DNA of 64,000 nt from assembly GCA_021740915.1 (NCBI GenBank), contig JAIOYW010000004.1, positions 186,001 through 250,000 on the forward strand, written 5' to 3'. Position numbers and translations under genes: made by a program. The notes beneath the pieces were generated by a model. That model saw nothing but the letters and a program-made list of their open reading frames with translations. It ran no database searches and was not told where the DNA came from. Below are positions 25,836 to 34,111 of the stretch, piece by piece. The DNA comes from Ignavibacteriales bacterium (GTDB lineage: Bacteria; Bacteroidota; Ignavibacteria; Ignavibacteriales; Melioribacteraceae). The number at the start of each line of letters is the position of its first letter. Position 1 is the stretch's first letter.

Positions 25836-26300
25836 ATGAAAAAATTTGCTTTCTATTTTATATTATTCACTATCACTGCATCGGTTTTAAAAGGCAGCGA
25901 ACAAATCCGAAGTTTTGAAGAACTCTTAGCTGCACTTAAAAATGGAAAACAGATCAGAGCAGTAATACATTACGCCAAATGTATTCTTATTGTTGATGGT
26001 GAAGAGGAATCAGCTCCTGATGCAATCGGTGGAATGCAGTTGAATACATTCGAGTACTTTGCCCGAATGTCTGTTAGAAATGAGAAGGCATTTATTTCTG
26101 CTTCTGAAACTGTTTTAATCTCACATCCTTTTTATGGCTTTGTAAATAATTACGGAAAATTAAGGATTTACGAAGATGGGGCAGTAGAAATAGTAGTAAG
26201 GTATCTCGATCCGAAAACATATGAAATAAAAATGGATGAAACATTCAAAACAACAATTAACAATGGCACAGAAGATGGTGCGGCATATTTTTATTTCTAA
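25836..26300 (+). CDS. Secreted VirK-like protein
   Basis: 154 aa with a signal peptide at about residues 1-20. The mature protein follows the VirK-family pattern: RSFEELLAALKNGKQIRAV, a conserved Cys in YAKCILIV, IGGMQLNTFEYFA, and a beta-rich C half ending in GTEDGAAYFYF. VirK proteins are small periplasmic or exported proteins of unclear function. Not all positions fit and the family is diverse, so the name is provisional. No operon partner on the plus strand. Confidence 0.6.
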   Translation: MKKFAFYFILFTITASVLKGSEQIRSFEELLAALKNGKQIRAVIHYAKCILIVDGEEESAPDAIGGMQLNTFEYFARMSVRNEKAFISASETVLISHPFYGFVNNYGKLRIYEDGAVEIVVRYLDPKTYEIKMDETFKTTINNGTEDGAAYFYF

Positions 26301-26418
26301 CACTGTAAAGATTCTTGGAATATGTTTTCAGAAAATTGAAAACTTGACCCTTCTGCCAGATAAATTCGCTTTCGAATATGCTTTTTTCAACAAATTCTAA
26401 AATATATAAAAGAAGGAT

Positions 26419-26448
26419 AAAAAAAATCCCGGCTCGCACCGGGATTTT
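26419..26448 (-). terminator. Intrinsic terminator of the ABC exporter operon
   Basis: AAAATCCCGG (26423-26432) and CCGGGATTTT (26439-26448), a perfect 10-bp stem with loop CTCGCA. On the minus strand it is followed by a run of T's; it begins 4 bases after the permease stop. It can also act weakly for the VirK-like gene on the plus strand. Confidence 0.9.
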
Positions 26449-26452
26449 AATA

Positions 26453-27721
26453 CTAATTTTTATATCGAAGCCATTTGGCAACTTCAGCCCAGGAAGGTTT
26501 TTTCCCTGTCCTTAGTATCCCGACCCTATAGATTTTTCCGGCAAACGGGAATATTAGAAACATCACGGCAATATTTAAAAAGATACTGACAGCAAACTGC
26601 CATAACGGTACATCAACAAGTGTCATCCTGCTCGGCATCACAATGATCGAAGAGAATGGGAACATAGAACTGACTGTTGCAAGTGTATTATTCGGATTGT
26701 TAACCATTGAGAAAGTGATGAAAAACGGTATAATAATAAGCATCATTATTGGCAGATTACCAGATTGTGCGTCCTGTGGATTATCAAAAATTGCCCCAAG
26801 AGTAGCGTACAAACCGAGAAAAAGAACTAACCCGACCAAAAAATTAACAAGAAAATACAACAGATGCCCTGCGGTAATAGAAAGAATCAGTTCAGGAGGT
26901 AATACAAATATCGATGTGGAGATTATCACCAGCACCGGAGAAAGCCATATTGCCATCTGGACTACACCAATAAGAGCGCTGCCTAAGATTTTTCCCGCCA
27001 TCAACTCGCTCGTTGATACGCTTGCAAGAATAACTTCAACAATTCTTGAAGATTTTTCTTCAAGAACAGAGGTTATCATCGATTGTCCGGTAAACAAAAG
27101 ACTGAAATAGAGTAAAAATGCAAAAAGAAATGAGAGTATCCTGTTCCCAACACCTTCTTCTTCAATTTTTTCATCTTCTGTGATCCTGAAACCATCCATA
27201 TTGACGCGGCTCATCGCATAATTAAGGTCGCCCTGTGATAACTCTTTCGATGAGAAATAATTATCAATCAGCACACTATTAACCGCAGAAGTTATTTTCC
27301 CTTCGACACTCCGGCTGTTTGGATTAGTAGAATAATATTTCAATTTTTTGTCAATCGTTGCTGTTGGAGGCACCTGGACAATCCCGGAGAGTTTTCCGCT
27401 GAGCATATCAGGTTTGGCATTTTTTAGCAATTCCTCAAATGTCGAAGTATCGGAAACCACTACTCTAATCTGATAACTTCCGTCTTTCACGAAATCCCGC
27501 TGATCAAACTCTTTCTGTAATTTTTCAGCAAAATTGGCGTCAGGAACGGCAACCTGCAGGAATGTGTTTTCATCTCCTTCCATTTTGATGAACACAGTTT
27601 GCAAAGCTATCATTCCGAACATCATTACGGGAATGAGCAAAGTTGCAATAATAAAAGATTTGCTTAGAAGTTTTTCCCGTATCTCACGTTTTATTACAGC
27701 TAATGTTCTGTTATTAAGCAT
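26453..27721 (-). CDS. ABC-2 exporter permease (NatB-like)
   Basis: 422 aa from ATG 27721, one base after the stop of the ATPase gene; the longer frame reaching 27823 lies inside that gene. One membrane helix near residue 20-42 (KSFIIATLLIPVMMFGMIAL), a long external loop of about 150 residues, then five further helices. The ABC-2 signature EEKSSRIVEVILASVSTSELMAGKILG is shortened here; its core is KSSRIVEVILAS. This layout matches NatB and YhaP permeases that extrude sodium or small toxic molecules. The substrate is unknown. Translation is coupled to the ATPase. Confidence 0.9.
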   Translation of the reverse strand: MLNNRTLAVIKREIREKLLSKSFIIATLLIPVMMFGMIALQTVFIKMEGDENTFLQVAVPDANFAEKLQKEFDQRDFVKDGSYQIRVVVSDTSTFEELLKNAKPDMLSGKLSGIVQVPPTATIDKKLKYYSTNPNSRSVEGKITSAVNSVLIDNYFSSKELSQGDLNYAMSRVNMDGFRITEDEKIEEEGVGNRILSFLFAFLLYFSLLFTGQSMITSVLEEKSSRIVEVILASVSTSELMAGKILGSALIGVVQMAIWLSPVLVIISTSIFVLPPELILSITAGHLLYFLVNFLVGLVLFLGLYATLGAIFDNPQDAQSGNLPIMMLIIIPFFITFSMVNNPNNTLATVSSMFPFSSIIVMPSRMTLVDVPLWQFAVSIFLNIAVMFLIFPFAGKIYRVGILRTGKKPSWAEVAKWLRYKN

Positions 27722-27722
27722 T

Positions 27723-28649
27723 TTAGTTTCCCCCCGTTGAAGATAAATCGTCCGCAGTTCCGGCAAGTTCCACAAAAATCTCATGAAGCGAAATATCATT
27801 GGCATTAAATTTTTTGACCACAATATTATGATCGACCAATAATTTCAGTAATTGCTGACTGGAACTCTCATGTTTCAGTTTTACTCCTGTCGAATTTCCA
27901 AAATCCTCGATTTTTTCAACTATTCCGGAATTCCTGAGGAATGCGATATCTCCTTCATAAACAAGACTTACATTCTGCTGGCTGTATCTGTTTTTTATCT
28001 GATCGAGTGCGCCGGATAAAATTAGCTGCCCTTTATCAATCATAGCAATACTATCACACATCTTCTCAGCAAAGTCCATCAGATGAGTTGAAAAAATTAT
28101 TACTTTATTATTCCGTTTCTGCTCAAGGATGATTTCTTTTAAAAGATTCGTATTGATAGGGTCCATTCCCGAAAATGGTTCATCAAGAATAATGAACTCA
28201 GGATCGTGTAAAATTGTTGCGATAAACTGAATTTTTTGTTGATTTCCCTTGGAAAGTTCTTCAACTTTCGCCATTGCTCTGGCTCCGAGTTCAAAACGTT
28301 CAAGATATTCTTTTGCTTTCTTCTCAACGCTTCTGCCCTTTTTTCCTTTTAATTCTGCGAAATAGAGCAGAGTTTCGAGGACTTTCATTTTTTTATACAA
28401 GCCCCGTTCTTCAGGCAGATAACCAACTTTATTCCTGAAATCCTGACCGACTTTAGTTCCCCGAAAAATAACCTCTCCTGAATCCGGGCTGTAAATATCC
28501 ATCATCATTCGAATAGTTGTGGTTTTTCCTGCTCCGTTTCGCCCAATAAGACCGAAGATCCCTCCCTCAGGCACTTCAAAACTGACGTCCCTGACAGCTT
28601 CAATCTTTCCGAACGTTTTCGAAAGATTCCTCACTTCCAATGCCGACAT
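27723..28649 (-). CDS. ABC transporter ATP-binding protein (NatA-like)
   Basis: 308 aa. Walker A GLIGRNGAGKTTTIRM, Q loop region KVGYLPEERGLY, signature variant LSKGNQQKIQF, Walker B FIILDEPFSGMDP and switch His in IFSTHLMDFAE are all intact, so it should hydrolyse ATP. The C-terminal 80 residues after the nucleotide domain form the extra domain seen in DUF4162-type exporter ATPases such as YhaQ and NatA. It powers the permease encoded directly downstream. Start ATG 28649; no clear promoter seen. Confidence 0.92.
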   Translation of the reverse strand: MSALEVRNLSKTFGKIEAVRDVSFEVPEGGIFGLIGRNGAGKTTTIRMMMDIYSPDSGEVIFRGTKVGQDFRNKVGYLPEERGLYKKMKVLETLLYFAELKGKKGRSVEKKAKEYLERFELGARAMAKVEELSKGNQQKIQFIATILHDPEFIILDEPFSGMDPINTNLLKEIILEQKRNNKVIIFSTHLMDFAEKMCDSIAMIDKGQLILSGALDQIKNRYSQQNVSLVYEGDIAFLRNSGIVEKIEDFGNSTGVKLKHESSSQQLLKLLVDHNIVVKKFNANDISLHEIFVELAGTADDLSSTGGN

Positions 28650-28733
28650 AATATTCCCGTTTATTGATTAAAAAACACTTAATAAATTTTCTCAGTAAAT
28701 AAGTGAACTATTTTAGAATGTTAAAATACTAAC

Positions 28734-30455
28734 TTAAATTTTTGTTGCAGGCATTTCCCTGCCACCCTGCAACAAAATTAACGAAATAATATTATTCGAA
28801 TCATCCCTTACAAACTTAAATTTTGCTTCAACACCAATAGATTTGAATATATCCATTTCTTCAGGTACTAACTTAATTGCAGGCTGATTTGTTGCCCTTG
28901 CATATAAATTTCCATTCTTCAAAAAGATAGAAATTGTGAATTCCGGAGCCAATTGAAATTTTCCACCATAGCCCACCATATCTGATTCAGCCAATTTGTA
29001 TGGCAAAAATCCTTCAGTTGTTTCTCCTGAATCCTTTAATCTCCTATATGCTTCCTCATTCGATTTATCTTTTTCAAGCCATTTCCGGAGAAATTCAATC
29101 TCACCTCTTCGATCATAATCAGTTCTTTTTATATCTGCCGCAAGCTTATAATTTTCCGCAAATTCCGGAAATCTTTTTATATTTTCCCTAAGCACCTTAA
29201 TCGCATCATCAGAATACCCGTTATTACTGAGATAATTTGAATATTTTATGAGTTCAGAAGGGCTGAATCCGATATATGCTTTCGCCTCCTCCAGGAGCTG
29301 ATCGACCCTTGACCCGAATTCCGCAGAATCGAGTGGAAGGGAACTTTCGCGCAATGCATAAGACAGGGGCAGCTTCGGGAATTCGGCTTCTGCTCCGTTA
29401 AGAATCCGGAATAATCCCGTCTGCATCTGGCGCATCGGGGCTGAGCCTAAATTGTTCAAAATAATATATACCTGTTTTAACTCAGGGATACGGTATATAT
29501 ATGCAGTAAATCCGTCAATACCCCCTGTGTGATGTTGGATTCCATATTTTGCCCCATTTGAAGGATGCTCCGCCTGCCAAATCTGCCAACCGTAAGCATA
29601 ACCCCACTGAGATGGAGTAAAAATACGGTCAATCAGTTGTGGGCCGGCAAAGTTTTTATCATATAATCCCCTGTCCCATTTATAAAGATCGCCTGAGGCA
29701 GAGTACATTGCCCCGGCAGAAAATGGAGAAGACATATCAATAAAATCACAGTTTTTTATAACCCCCTCCTCATTTTCGTAACCCGATGACCTCAGTGAGA
29801 TAATTTTTTCTGAGTGATCGTAACCGGTTGAAGTCATACCCAATGGTTCTGTAATATACTTTTTAAGGGCATCCTCATATTTCAATCCAGTGACTTGTTC
29901 AATAATGGCGCCGAGTATAAAGTAGCCTGAATTGCTGTAAACATATTCTGTCCCTGGTTCAAAGAACAGATCATCACTGCACATTTTGGTGATGAATTCT
30001 TCAGTTGTGAAAAATTGTCTGCTGAGTTTTCCAAAAAAATCAGGGTTCTCAGTATATCCGGGAATTCCGGACGTGTGAGTTATTAGCTGGTAAACTGTCA
30101 CTTTTTCGGCGATATCTTTTCTGTAATAATCAAGGAATTTTGCAATATTATCATCCGGGGACAATTTGTTTTCTTCAATAAGTTTTGCAATAATGAAGGC
30201 TGTAAACTGCTTCGTAACCGAACCAATCCTGAATTTGTTCTCAATAGTATTGGGGACATTTAGTTCAAAATTCGCTTTTCCATAAGCTTTGTTAAAAACA
30301 ATCCCTGTTGAATCTGCAACCAGAACAACTCCGCTGAATCGTTCGTATTCTGCATACTTTGCAATTAAATCATCAAACTGCTGCTGCTGAGTCTGGGCGC
30401 CCAGAGAATATGCGAGTATAAGAGATAGAAATAAAATGTAGCTTCTGGTTTTCAT
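28734..30455 (-). CDS. Secreted serine hydrolase (class C beta-lactamase family)
   Basis: 573 aa. Signal peptide 1-20 (LILAYSLGAQ). The beta-lactamase/transpeptidase-like domain spans about 25-350 with Ser79-x-x-Lys82 in GSVTKQF, Tyr173-Ser-Asn175 in YVYSNSGYF and the third motif HHTGGIDG near 320. A helical TPR-like stretch at about 390-460 (GYSDDAIKVLRENIKRFPEF) and a small C-terminal beta domain resembling DUF3471 follow. Family members include D-aminopeptidases, esterases and peptidoglycan-modifying enzymes; antibiotic hydrolysis is not implied. It has its own upstream region with several inverted repeats and no close partner downstream. Confidence 0.88.
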   Translation of the reverse strand: MKTRSYILFLSLILAYSLGAQTQQQQFDDLIAKYAEYERFSGVVLVADSTGIVFNKAYGKANFELNVPNTIENKFRIGSVTKQFTAFIIAKLIEENKLSPDDNIAKFLDYYRKDIAEKVTVYQLITHTSGIPGYTENPDFFGKLSRQFFTTEEFITKMCSDDLFFEPGTEYVYSNSGYFILGAIIEQVTGLKYEDALKKYITEPLGMTSTGYDHSEKIISLRSSGYENEEGVIKNCDFIDMSSPFSAGAMYSASGDLYKWDRGLYDKNFAGPQLIDRIFTPSQWGYAYGWQIWQAEHPSNGAKYGIQHHTGGIDGFTAYIYRIPELKQVYIILNNLGSAPMRQMQTGLFRILNGAEAEFPKLPLSYALRESSLPLDSAEFGSRVDQLLEEAKAYIGFSPSELIKYSNYLSNNGYSDDAIKVLRENIKRFPEFAENYKLAADIKRTDYDRRGEIEFLRKWLEKDKSNEEAYRRLKDSGETTEGFLPYKLAESDMVGYGGKFQLAPEFTISIFLKNGNLYARATNQPAIKLVPEEMDIFKSIGVEAKFKFVRDDSNNIISLILLQGGREMPATKI

Positions 30456-30577
30456 ATCTGCTCAAGAATTTATTAAGTGTGCTTATTAGACGAATTAGTA
30501 GAATTGTGGTTCTGTTTATTACGCTGAAGAACACGATTCTTTAACATTTTATTCGATTATTATACCTGTAAACATTA

Positions 30578-30594
30578 TTTCCCTTGCAGGGAAA
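30578..30594. repeat. Inverted repeat TTTCCCT-TGC-AGGGAAA
   Basis: Perfect 7-bp arms with a 3-base centre, 123 bases upstream of the serine hydrolase start. No T tract on either side, so not a typical terminator; the short spacing suits a protein-binding site. Confidence 0.5.
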
Positions 30595-30675
30595 ACTGAG
30601 ATGCAATTTATTTATTGTGTTCACATGATTTGATATTGGCTTCCCCTGAGATTTCTGCAGAATGACTAATAATCA

Positions 30676-30706
30676 ATTCTTAATCAATTTTGGGGCGATT
30701 AAGAAT
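30676..30706. repeat. Inverted repeat, 10-bp arms ATTCTTAATC / GATTAAGAAT
   Basis: Perfect 10-bp arms around an 11-base loop (AATTTTGGGGC). Could be an RNA hairpin or an operator; AT-rich arms and no T tract argue against a terminator. Confidence 0.5.
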
Positions 30707-30779
30707 CTATGATATTCTAAGTAAAAAAAATCTTCGAACAAACTTGACTAAGCGGCATTCATAGTTAAAAAAAGCAATT

Positions 30780-30811
30780 TCCTTTGACGAAGGGTAATCA
30801 TAGTCAAAGGA
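30780..30811. repeat. Inverted repeat TCCTTTGAC / GTCAAAGGA
   Basis: Perfect 9-bp arms around a 14-base centre, about 70-110 bases upstream of the ArsC-like gene. Position fits an operator for that gene or a 5' leader hairpin. Confidence 0.5.
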
Positions 30812-30923
30812 GTTGAATAAACAAAAAACTATATACGGAAATTGGTCTTAGAGTATCAAAAGGAAAGTTTAAGATGTTTCCATGAAAAAAATTAAATTTG
30901 CCATAACAATTTTGGAAAAACTT

Positions 30924-31277
30924 ATGGGCAGTCTGAACATCCAGATATTTGGGACAAAAAAATGCAGCGATACCCGGAAAGCAGAAAGATTTTTCAAGGA
31001 GCGGAGGATCAATGTGCATTTTCGTGATCTTAATGAAAAAGGCATAAGCAAAGGCGAACTTGATAATATTCTAAAAAAAATTAATATTGATGACATTTTT
31101 GATAAAGGCGGAAAAAGGTACAAAGAAAAAAACCTTGATTATATGACATACGATATTTATGAAATTCTGCTTGAAGATCCGCTATTACTAAAAACACCTG
31201 TCGTAAGAAACGGCAATCTTTCAACGGTTGGCTATAGCCCGGAAATCTGGGCTGAATGGCTAAAGAATTCCTCTTAA
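30924..31277 (+). CDS. ArsC/Spx-family protein
   Basis: 117 aa from ATG 30924, chosen because the thioredoxin-like fold starts here (LNIQIFGTKKCSDTRKAERF); ATG 30882 adds 14 residues. Cys14 in the GTKKCSDTRKA motif matches the catalytic Cys of the ArsC family, and ILLEDPLLLKTPVVRNG matches the LLxxPxLxxRP region, although the Arg of the arsenate reductase RP motif is replaced here (K-T-P). The sequence thus resembles YffB/Spx-like members more than true arsenate reductase. No ars genes nearby. It overlaps the convergent HAD gene by 18 bases. Confidence 0.8.
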   Translation: MGSLNIQIFGTKKCSDTRKAERFFKERRINVHFRDLNEKGISKGELDNILKKINIDDIFDKGGKRYKEKNLDYMTYDIYEILLEDPLLLKTPVVRNGNLSTVGYSPEIWAEWLKNSS

Positions 31278-31871
31278 TCTTAGCTGCTCTTTCAGATTAT
31301 CAGCCCCCTGAAAATGGATTGAATCCCATCCGCATTTTCGGGCTGCCAATGCATATTCCTCAATGTCGTCAATAAAAATATGGCTGCTGCTTTCCTCGCA
31401 GGTGTGTTTTTCCACTTCACGGTAAATCGCTTCTTCAGGCTTCACCGAACCGGCTTCATGGGATAAAATATATTTCTCGAAATTTTTCAGAAATTCATAA
31501 TTTTTCCATCCATATTCCATATGAATGGAATTAGTATTTGAAAGCAGGACAAGCCTGAATTTCTGTTTTAGTAGAGGCAGAAGCTCCGATACGCCGGTAT
31601 TCTCAATGAAAATTTCTGAATATATGCTGCAAATTTCCGAAGCGCTCACCTTTTTTTCCGTCCATCCCCGGAGTAAATCAATAAAAAAAGACTCGGAAAT
31701 ATCGCCTCTTTCGAATGAACGGTGCTTAGGATAGTTTTCCTGATACCGGGAATAAAACCTTTCCCCCAGACCTGTTTCTATTTTGTTCAATCTATCAATG
31801 GCAATCTGATAATTAAAAGGTAATAATACATTACCAAGATCAAAAACAACAACTTTTATTCTGTTTTCCAT
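31260..31871 (-). CDS. HAD-superfamily hydrolase (YihX-like)
   Basis: 203 aa. Motif I is VVFDLGNVLLPF with nucleophile Asp11. The second acid of the usual DxD is Gly, as is normal in the YihX/epoxide-hydrolase-N-terminal branch. Motif II is VLLSNTN, motif III Lys in AGSVKPEEAIYREV and motif IV FIDDIEEYALAA. YihX of E. coli removes phosphate from sugar phosphates such as glucose-1-phosphate; the substrate here is not known. The stop overlaps the ArsC-like gene tail to tail. It lies 14 bases upstream of apbE in the same direction, so the two may form a unit. Confidence 0.85.
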   Translation of the reverse strand: MENRIKVVVFDLGNVLLPFNYQIAIDRLNKIETGLGERFYSRYQENYPKHRSFERGDISESFFIDLLRGWTEKKVSASEICSIYSEIFIENTGVSELLPLLKQKFRLVLLSNTNSIHMEYGWKNYEFLKNFEKYILSHEAGSVKPEEAIYREVEKHTCEESSSHIFIDDIEEYALAARKCGWDSIHFQGADNLKEQLRLRGIL

Positions 31872-31885
31872 AAATCAATGAGAAT

Positions 31886-32908
31886 CTATTTTCCAATAAG
31901 AAACTGTTCAAAATCGGGAGTATATTTTTCGATAAATACCTCCCCGCTTTTAATAATCATATAAACCGGAAGATTCAATTTAATTGCGAGTTCATATCCA
32001 TCCTCAGGACCAAGTACGTTCAAAGCGGTGGCCCATCCGTCTGCCAGTGCGCAATCTTTATCTATCACAGTTATACCTACAAGATTATGGCTTACCGGAT
32101 ATCCGGTGATTGGGTCTATTGTATGCGAATAACGCACTCCCTCAATCTCAAAATAGTTGCGATAGTCACCCGAGGTTGCCACAGCCAGATTCGGGAGGGC
32201 GATAATTTCCCGTATTTCCCCGCTATTATCCGGCTGACTGATTCCAATCTGCCAGAATTCCCCCTTTTGATTTTTTCCGGAAGCACGTACTTCACCCCCG
32301 ATCTCAACAAGATAATCTTTGAATCCTTTACGATTCAGGTAGTCACAAACCTTGTCAACACCAAATCCTTTTGCAATTGCCGAGAGATCAATATAAACGC
32401 TGTCGGCATTTTTCATTATTGTTTTGAAATTTGAATCAAAAATCACATTCTGATGACCGACATATTGCTTCAGCCTGGCAATATCGACAGAATCCGGAAC
32501 TTCGAAAGCGCTGCCGGGAGGACCAAAGCCCCAAAGATTTATTAGCGGACCAACCGTTATATCAAAGGCGCCTCCTGATTTTTCCGAAATATCAAAGGCT
32601 TTTTGTAATACTTCAGAGAAGTCATTCGATACATGAATGATGACCCCGGCTTTGGCCAAATTCAATGCACTTATCTCAGAATCCTTCCGATAAGTTGACA
32701 TTTGTCTGTTTACTTCGTTAAGAATGCTGTCAATTTCACTTTTTATGGTCGCAGATTCTGAAATATTATCAGTCGCAATTTTAACCGAATAGGTTGTTCC
32801 CATCGTAGAACCAGGGATATCAATCAGATCATTATCAACTGTACAGGCATTAATACTGTAAAATACTGCAGCAGAGAGGATATAAATTCTCAGAAATTTA
32901 ATCGTCAT
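31886..32908 (-). CDS. apbE: FAD:protein FMN transferase (ApbE), lipoprotein
   Basis: 340 aa from ATG 32908, with GGAG 8 bases upstream; a TTG one codon earlier is less likely. A lipoprotein signal ends at Cys22 (YSINACTVDN), so it is anchored on the periplasmic side. Family motifs: IPGSTMGTTYSVKI, the flavin and Mg site YIDLSAIAKGFGVDKV, VEIGGEVRASG, SHTIDPITGYPV and ADGWATALNVLG. ApbE attaches FMN through a phosphodiester to Thr or Ser residues of proteins such as NqrB/C and RnfG; no such target is encoded in this window. Confidence 0.93.
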   Translation of the reverse strand: MTIKFLRIYILSAAVFYSINACTVDNDLIDIPGSTMGTTYSVKIATDNISESATIKSEIDSILNEVNRQMSTYRKDSEISALNLAKAGVIIHVSNDFSEVLQKAFDISEKSGGAFDITVGPLINLWGFGPPGSAFEVPDSVDIARLKQYVGHQNVIFDSNFKTIMKNADSVYIDLSAIAKGFGVDKVCDYLNRKGFKDYLVEIGGEVRASGKNQKGEFWQIGISQPDNSGEIREIIALPNLAVATSGDYRNYFEIEGVRYSHTIDPITGYPVSHNLVGITVIDKDCALADGWATALNVLGPEDGYELAIKLNLPVYMIIKSGEVFIEKYTPDFEQFLIGK

Positions 32909-32986
32909 CAAAACACTCCACCAGGTTTAAGTTCATTATTAATAAAATCGGAGACTGAAAATCCGACATACTCCAATGAACTTTTA

Positions 32987-33439
32987 CTATGCTGGCATCT
33001 TCCTGAAAAACCTGCGGACTGCTCTGTGGAATTTGTGGATCGATTCAACAGGTTCAAGATACATAAACACACATTCGCCCATAATATAGCTAACCCCGGG
33101 ATTGGAAAGTGAGGCATATTCCGGGGAGGAAATCGTTCCTTGCTGAAACCAGATATTCGAAAATCTGCCCGAGTTCATGATCTCTGTGAAGTTTTGAATT
33201 TTTGAGCATTTCGTGCATATCATTAAAGTTTTAATTTCCTGAGGAATTTCGTCAAGACTGTTAAAACACTTCAACCCATTATAAATATTCAATTTAGGGT
33301 TAACCGGGAAAACTCTTTTACCCGATTTTTTCAATTCCTTAAAAACCATATCGCCGAATTTTTTCCCTGATCCCGATACTCCGACAACAGCAATATTGTC
33401 TTGATGCAGGAAATCAGCAATCTTCTCTGAAGTTTTCAT
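32987..33439 (-). CDS. CoA-binding (YccU-type) protein
   Basis: 150 aa, a single Rossmann domain of the CoA_binding_2 family. The N-terminal loop NIAVVGVSGSGKKFGDMVFKEL shortened to AVVGVSGSGKKFGDMV holds the nucleotide, KRVFPVNPKLNIYNGLKCF is the second strand-loop, and IWFQQGTISSPEY matches the conserved WxQxG segment. Homologues bind CoA or related nucleotides; cellular role is unknown. Its ATG follows the stop of the cytosine deaminase gene directly (TGAATG), so the two are translationally coupled. Confidence 0.88.
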   Translation of the reverse strand: MKTSEKIADFLHQDNIAVVGVSGSGKKFGDMVFKELKKSGKRVFPVNPKLNIYNGLKCFNSLDEIPQEIKTLMICTKCSKIQNFTEIMNSGRFSNIWFQQGTISSPEYASLSNPGVSYIMGECVFMYLEPVESIHKFHRAVRRFFRKMPA

Positions 33440-33877
33440 TCATTCACCTATGTCTTCATTCCAAAGTTCTGATCGGTCCTCGATGAACTTTTTCATCATA
33501 CCGATACATTCTTCATCATTTTCCACTTCAACCTTAACTCCTCTGCTCTTAAGCAGCTCTTCTTCGCCAAGAAAATTAACATTTTCCGCAATTATTACCT
33601 TTGGTATTTCATAGAGCAATATCGCCCCGGAACACATGGAGCAGGGTGAAAGGGTTGTATAGAGAACCGAATTCCGATAAACGGATGCCGGCTGCCTTCC
33701 GGCATTCTCAAATGCGTCCATTTCTCCATGCAGAATAGGGCTCCCTTTCTGAATTCTGCGGTTATGACCCCTGCCTATAATTTTTCCATTATGAACGATA
33801 ACCGACCCAATTGGAATTCCTCCTTCGGCTAATCCTTTTTTTGCTTCCTCAATTGCGGCCTGCATAAATTTGTCCAT
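33440..33877 (-). CDS. Cytosine deaminase, yeast Fcy1-like
   Basis: 145 aa from ATG 33877 (a TTG four codons earlier is possible). It belongs to the zinc cytidine-deaminase superfamily: His50 and Glu52 in HGEMDAFENAGR, Cys79 and Cys82 in TLSPCSMCSGAILLY. The details match yeast cytosine deaminase closely: IPKVIIAENVNFLG, a C-terminal FIEDRSELWNEDIGE helix that closes the active site, and the same length. It is unlike the amidohydrolase CodA usual in bacteria. The reaction would be cytosine to uracil, feeding pyrimidine salvage. tRNA adenosine or guanine deaminase is less likely given the C-terminal match. Confidence 0.85.
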   Translation of the reverse strand: MDKFMQAAIEEAKKGLAEGGIPIGSVIVHNGKIIGRGHNRRIQKGSPILHGEMDAFENAGRQPASVYRNSVLYTTLSPCSMCSGAILLYEIPKVIIAENVNFLGEEELLKSRGVKVEVENDEECIGMMKKFIEDRSELWNEDIGE

Positions 33878-34111
33878 AGTACTCGCCAAGAATTATTAAA
33901 GTGATACTTAAAAATACAAAATGCTTTTGATTCAATTTTCACGCATTTTAATTACTATTATCATGCTTATCTGTTATTAGATGATTCTGATGATTTTATC
34001 AATGCTAAAAGTATTCACTTAAATTCCCGCGGTTTTCATAGGTTGTTGAAAGACACAAGATTTTTGTATGTTTGAAAATCAATCGGGTATTTTATCATCA
34101 GGTAGGATAAG

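Larger units (their letters stand above)
30456..30923. other. Divergent intergenic region with three inverted repeats
   Basis: About 470 bases between the serine hydrolase gene (minus) and the ArsC-like gene (plus). No gene is visible apart from an optional 14-codon extension of the ArsC-like gene (ATG 30882). It holds three separate perfect inverted repeats, listed individually. It must contain both promoters, but I cannot assign boxes with confidence. Confidence 0.6.

Noticed and set aside
26643-27110. A 155-codon open frame on the plus strand
   Set aside because: Antisense to the ABC-2 permease, which has a clear domain pattern and operon context; no ribosome site.
28734-30455. Antibiotic-resistance beta-lactamase
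   Set aside because: Only the general class C serine-hydrolase motifs are present; the TPR-like and DUF3471-like tail fits secreted esterases/peptidases of this broad family.
30924-31277. Arsenate reductase
   Set aside because: The Arg-Pro motif expected for arsenate binding is altered (K-T-P) and no ars genes are near; kept as ArsC/Spx family only.
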